Below, in pieces: positions 61,070 through 63,952 of a stretch of 63,952 nt of DNA. The notes below the pieces were generated by a model. The model did no database searches. It saw only the letters and a program-made list of their open reading frames with translations, and was not told the DNA's origin. The position numbers and the translations under genes were made by a program. The number at the start of each line of letters is the position of its first letter. Position 1 is the stretch's first letter. The DNA is from Cyanobacteria bacterium UBA6446 (lineage in GTDB: Bacteria > Cyanobacteriota > Vampirovibrionia > Gastranaerophilales > Gastranaerophilaceae): positions 1 to 63,952 of the forward strand of contig DJOE01000011.1 of the NCBI GenBank assembly GCA_002438405.1, in the 5' to 3' direction.

Positions 61070-62251
61070 ATGAACGTAAATAAAAATTATCTAAACATTG
61101 CAGATAGCTATTTGTTTTCTACAGTAGCTAAAAAAGTTAATGAATTTTCAAGCAAAAATCCTGATAAAAAAGTTATTAAACTTGGTATTGGTGATGTTAC
61201 TTTACCTTTGTGCAAAGTTGTTGTTAATGCTTTAAAATCAGCTTCTGGCGAAATGGGTGTTAAGGAAACATTCCACGGATATGGGCCAGAACAAGGTTAT
61301 GACTTTTTGAAATCTAGTATTCAAAAATATTATCAAGGCCACAATGTTAATTTGGATTTAGATGAAATATTTATTTCTGATGGTGCAAAATCTGACTTAG
61401 GTAATATTCTAGACATATTTGCAGTTGATAATACTGTTTTAGTTCCGGATCCTGTTTATCCTGTTTATGTTGATACAAATACAATGGCAGGAAGAAACAT
61501 TGTTTATATTGATGCAAATGCAGAAAACAATTTCTTACCATTGCCAGATAAATCTATTAAAGCTGATATCATTTATATTTGCTCTCCTAATAATCCAACA
61601 GGTGCAGTTTATAATAAAGAACAACTGAAAGCATGGGTTGATTATGCAAATGAAAACAACTCTATTATTCTTTTTGATGCAGCTTATGAATGCTTTATTA
61701 CAGATGAAAATCTTCCAAGAAGTATTTACGAAATTGAGGGTGCAAAAACTTGTGCAATAGAATTTTGTTCTTTTTCAAAAATGGCTGGATTTACTGGTAC
61801 AAGATGTGGTTATACAGTTGTTCCTAAAACATTAGTTTTTGATGAAATGTCATTAAATAAAATGTGGCTAAGACGTCAAACAACTAAGTTCAACGGTGTT
61901 CCTTATATTGTTCAAAAAGGTGCAGAAGCTGTATTTACACCAGAAGGACAAAAAGAAATTCATGAAAATCTTAATTACTACAAAGAAAATGCAAAAATTA
62001 TTTCTGATACTCTAACAAAACATAATATTTGGCATATTGGTGGAAAACACTCTCCATATATTTGGTTAAAATGTCCAAACAATATGACTTCTTGGGAATT
62101 CTTTGACTACTTGTTAGAAAATGCACAAGTAGTAGGTACTCCAGGGTCTGGATTTGGCAAAAATGGTGAACACTATTTCAGATTAACTTCCTTTGGTAGT
62201 AGAGAAAATACAATTGAAGCGACTCAAAGATTAGATAAATTATTTAGTTAA
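61070..62251 (+). CDS. dapL: LL-diaminopimelate aminotransferase
   Basis: It converts tetrahydrodipicolinate directly to LL-diaminopimelate, the short route to lysine and peptidoglycan used by Cyanobacteria, plants and Chlamydiae. The 393-residue fold-type I enzyme shows 'VIKLGIGDVTLPL', 'GYGPEQGYDFLKSSI', 'VPDPVYPVYVDTNTMAGR', 'YICSPNNPTGAVY', the PLP Lys in 'SFSKMAGFTGTRCGY' and 'GTPGSGFGKNGEHYFRLTSFG'. GGAGAG precedes the ATG. Confidence 0.93.
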   Translation: MNVNKNYLNIADSYLFSTVAKKVNEFSSKNPDKKVIKLGIGDVTLPLCKVVVNALKSASGEMGVKETFHGYGPEQGYDFLKSSIQKYYQGHNVNLDLDEIFISDGAKSDLGNILDIFAVDNTVLVPDPVYPVYVDTNTMAGRNIVYIDANAENNFLPLPDKSIKADIIYICSPNNPTGAVYNKEQLKAWVDYANENNSIILFDAAYECFITDENLPRSIYEIEGAKTCAIEFCSFSKMAGFTGTRCGYTVVPKTLVFDEMSLNKMWLRRQTTKFNGVPYIVQKGAEAVFTPEGQKEIHENLNYYKENAKIISDTLTKHNIWHIGGKHSPYIWLKCPNNMTSWEFFDYLLENAQVVGTPGSGFGKNGEHYFRLTSFGSRENTIEATQRLDKLFS

Positions 62252-62270
62252 TCTTCTGGATTTTAAAATA

Positions 62271-62312
62271 TTGACAAACTTATGCACTCCTGTTACAATT
62301 ATAGCAGGAGTG
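62271..62312 (+). promoter_or_regulatory. Promoter with inverted repeat before the mini metalloprotease gene
   Basis: TTGACA (62271-62276), 17 nt, TACAAT (62294-62299). The perfect inverted repeat CACTCCTG (62285-62292) / CAGGAGTG (62305-62312) straddles the -10. Its 3' arm also holds AGGAG, the likely ribosome site. Confidence 0.65.
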
Positions 62313-62320
62313 TGTAGGGT

Positions 62321-62674
62321 ATGATAAATACATTAGCGAAACAAGATTTAATCAATAGGAATTACAATCATATTTATGCTCATGAAATGGCTCACAAGTC
62401 TGCAGGTGGACAATTTGCTGGTGCTATTTCTATTGAAAGAAATTCTGAGGGGATTCCCGTATCTGGTCATGTTCCAATTCAAATGCCAACTTTGAATAAG
62501 AAAAATCCACAACAAACAATTGACCACGCAAATACTGTAATTCGAGCTGCAATGGCTCCATCTGACCCATCAGGTCAAGATTATAAGGTTGCAAATCAAG
62601 CATCTCAAATCAAAATGCAAGCTCAAGCTCTTAAAAATAAAAATCAAGGGAAAAAATTAGACGTTCAAGCATAG
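62321..62674 (+). CDS. SprA-related (CJM1_0395-like) putative metalloprotease domain protein
   Basis: A 117-residue protein with HEMAHKSAGG (HExxH at residues 21-25), then 'IPVSGHVPIQMPTLNKKNPQQTIDHANTVIRAAMAPSDPSGQDYKVANQAS'. This matches the C-terminal signature of the SprA-related family (HExAH, then a 'AALAPxxPSxQD' segment). Usual members are longer with an N-terminal extension; this is a minimal version. No signal peptide. Zinc binding is likely but proteolysis is unproven. Confidence 0.78.
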   Translation: MINTLAKQDLINRNYNHIYAHEMAHKSAGGQFAGAISIERNSEGIPVSGHVPIQMPTLNKKNPQQTIDHANTVIRAAMAPSDPSGQDYKVANQASQIKMQAQALKNKNQGKKLDVQA

Positions 62675-63054
62675 ATTACCACGGGTAATCGTTTGGTTTT
62701 CAAATCATTTTGTGTTCAAGATTACGACGTCACTCTGTATAAACTGTTTCATACTTTGCTCGGCTTGTTTCCTCGTAATGACATGCTTTTAAGAAAATAG
62801 AAAAGCTCATTACATTTTCACCCTCGCCCATTTATGGGAGAGGGTTGGGGTGATGGTTTATTTATCACGTCATTACGAACGGGTATAAAGTCATTTGTTG
62901 TTGAAAATTCAAAATATCTGCTAGTGTAGTAATCCATAACACGGGGATAATTAATAATAATTGTCACCCTGAACTGACTAGAAAATAAGTTGAGATGAAA
63001 TTGAGACGTATTTTTCTGTTCTTACTCGGTGATTCAAGTCTCCTTAACTTTATA
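62675..63054. other. Gene-free region with degenerate repeats
   Basis: No reading frame with a ribosome site is seen. The stretch holds the second copy of the 27-nt repeat (62712-62738), an imperfect hairpin of the kind CCCTCGCCCAT/ATGGGAGAGGG near 62822-62849, and several TCATTACG-like fragments. The base use is less AT-rich than flanking non-coding DNA. It looks like accumulated intergenic repeat sequences. Confidence 0.5.
62712..62738. repeat. Intergenic repeat copy 2 (27 nt)
   Basis: GTGTTCAAGATTAC followed by GACGTCACTCTGT; differs at two bases from copy 1 at 28-54. Confidence 0.5.
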
Positions 63055-63093
63055 CATATGCGTAATAAATTTTACTAATTTATTACGCATATG
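63055..63093. repeat. 16-bp perfect hairpin spanning a stop codon
   Basis: CATATGCGTAATAAAT (63055-63070) pairs perfectly with ATTTATTACGCATATG (63078-63093) around a 7-nt loop that contains the stop of the last gene. There is no T-run on the minus strand, so it is not a textbook terminator, though it may still protect or terminate the mRNA. Confidence 0.6.
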
Positions 63094-63952
63094 GCTTTAG
63101 GGTTACTGTAGCTCTTGCCGTAGCGGTAACTAACTCCATCCTCAAAGTTTGTGCCAACCCCATCGATTTCCGAGAGTTCTTCAGACGACCAGAATCGACC
63201 GGAAATTGGTAGGCCTAAGCTGGAATCTTTTCTACTTGCTTTATGGATACTTTCTAATTTTGATGTATCCGGCAAGCTCATTCCAATATCATCACACGCT
63301 TTCTGCGCTCCTGCCCAATAATTATCATAAGAACTCAAACTTGATCTTGTCCATTTTGGATCCCATTTTTTCATTTCATCTGTTCCTGCCTTTATTGGGC
63401 TGAATGATGGTAGTTGATATACGCAACCAATTCCTTTTATTTCATTACCTGCACAACCTTTACTGAATCTTGCTACTTTGAAACTACGAATATCATATTG
63501 CTTACCGTTTCGTGCTTCGCTATTTGGACCTTTAAATCCATTAACGTCCATTACAAAGTCAATTGGCGCAGTTACACTTGTTGTGTATGCGAATTTCTTT
63601 GTTCTACCAAAACCAATTGGTAAATCTGCAAAGCTTGGTGTTACTGTATCACCATCTCCGATTATTCCTGCATTTGGATTGTAAGTCATAATTAGTGTAG
63701 CTCCATCAGCTAGAATAATACCAACATTATCGGATTTGTTGTCTTTTAAGTTTAAATTCTTTCCTGTTTTTGCTTTTGATACATCATAAGTTTCACCATC
63801 TGTTGTTGTAACTGTCTTAGTCGGCCAACAGTTTGCAATATGGGCTGCATCACATCTAGTGGTTATTTTTATATATTTTGAGAATTCATCTACAAATTCA
63901 TCTGTACTTGCATAAGTTCTTTCTAGTCCGCCATCTGCTCTCATTAAGTCCA
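63075..63952 (-). CDS. Prepilin-like protein, 5' end outside the window
   Basis: The frame stays open through the right edge; the first ATG inside the window (63944) is internal, so the gene is partial. The visible 292 residues contain 'VMDVNGFKGPNSEARNGKQYDIRSF', matching the D-x-NG-x-K-x-PN region of the two prepilin paralogues here. The C-terminal part ('NYWAGAQKACDDIGMSLPDTSKLESIHKASR ... FWSSEEL') looks like a DUF1566/FGE-like surface domain with a final Cys pair. It is probably a large pseudopilin with a lectin-like tip, lacking its N-terminal helix only because of the window end. Confidence 0.75.
   Translation of the reverse strand, partial: DLMRADGGLERTYASTDEFVDEFSKYIKITTRCDAAHIANCWPTKTVTTTDGETYDVSKAKTGKNLNLKDNKSDNVGIILADGATLIMTYNPNAGIIGDGDTVTPSFADLPIGFGRTKKFAYTTSVTAPIDFVMDVNGFKGPNSEARNGKQYDIRSFKVARFSKGCAGNEIKGIGCVYQLPSFSPIKAGTDEMKKWDPKWTRSSLSSYDNYWAGAQKACDDIGMSLPDTSKLESIHKASRKDSSLGLPISGRFWSSEELSEIDGVGTNFEDGVSYRYGKSYSNPKAICVIN

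Noticed and set aside
1..63952. CRISPR array, insertion sequence or rRNA operon
   Set aside because: No regularly spaced repeats of 24-40 nt, no transposase-like frame and no rRNA-like stretch was seen on either strand.

Overview
The window is AT-rich bacterial chromosome with dense, mostly single-gene or two-gene transcription units, many convergent pairs sharing strong intrinsic terminators, two tRNA genes, and no recognisable transposase, prophage or CRISPR array. The organism is most likely a gut member of the Gastranaerophilales (Melainabacteria/Vampirovibrionia, the non-photosynthetic sister lineage of Cyanobacteria). This is inferred from three prepilin-like proteins of the local type (two with FTLAEVLITLGIIGVVAA starts, one cut by the edge), a porin-like outer-membrane protein, an LL-diaminopimelate aminotransferase, and several lineage-type hypothetical proteins that begin with a short N-terminal 'FxG/FxA' motif. 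The placement rests on protein style, not on a marker gene such as rRNA.

Layout. 0-14 kb: a UPF1-like helicase, a tRNA nucleotidyltransferase, an amino-acid-type solute-binding lipoprotein, aroK-aroB, an HxlR regulator, a SulP anion transporter, a LysM membrane protein, a sugar MFS transporter, and a DtxR-type metalloregulator in an operon with an unknown membrane protein. 14-27 kb: four large unknown proteins with FxG-type N-termini, an EamA transporter, an HD hydrolase, a porin, pgi and a cupin/flavodoxin pair. 27-41 kb: mutL divergent from an orphan DNA methylase, a membrane-anchored Hsp20, a soluble histidine kinase/response-regulator pair, a parvulin, an XRE regulator divergent from a prepilin gene, tyrA, aroF, eno, a phosphatase and small proteins. 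42-45 kb: a three-gene sulfur operon (SAM methyltransferase, mccB, mccA) next to tRNA-Met. 45-64 kb: a second HTH/prepilin divergent pair, TspO, an acetyltransferase, a convergent matrixin protease pair, uvrD-rnhA-TPR, sbcD-sbcC, carbonic anhydrase, thioredoxin, tRNA-Gly, a uridine-kinase-like protein, dapL, a mini metalloprotease, and a truncated prepilin-like gene at the right edge.

The most interesting element is in front of the sulfur operon. A predicted 23-codon reading frame with four Cys codons within eight (45237-45308, minus strand) lies over a set of mutually exclusive RNA hairpins that ends in a perfect terminator just before the operon's Shine-Dalgarno sequence. This looks like a cysteine-sensing transcription attenuator, probably translated from a leaderless mRNA. 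Other notable regulatory DNA: a DtxR box inside a consensus promoter; a consensus promoter feeding a structured leader or small RNA with its own terminator at 18061-18226; paired palindromic operators between the XRE and prepilin genes; a cluster of TTTTTCTA repeats before a small winged-helix gene; and a recurrent arrangement in which a -10 hexamer sits 6 nt before the ATG, suggesting several leaderless mRNAs.

Central functions overlap sensibly. aroK/aroB, aroF and tyrA belong to aromatic amino-acid synthesis, pgi and eno to glycolysis, dapL to lysine and peptidoglycan precursors, mccA/mccB to cysteine, and mutL, sbcCD, uvrD and rnhA to DNA maintenance.
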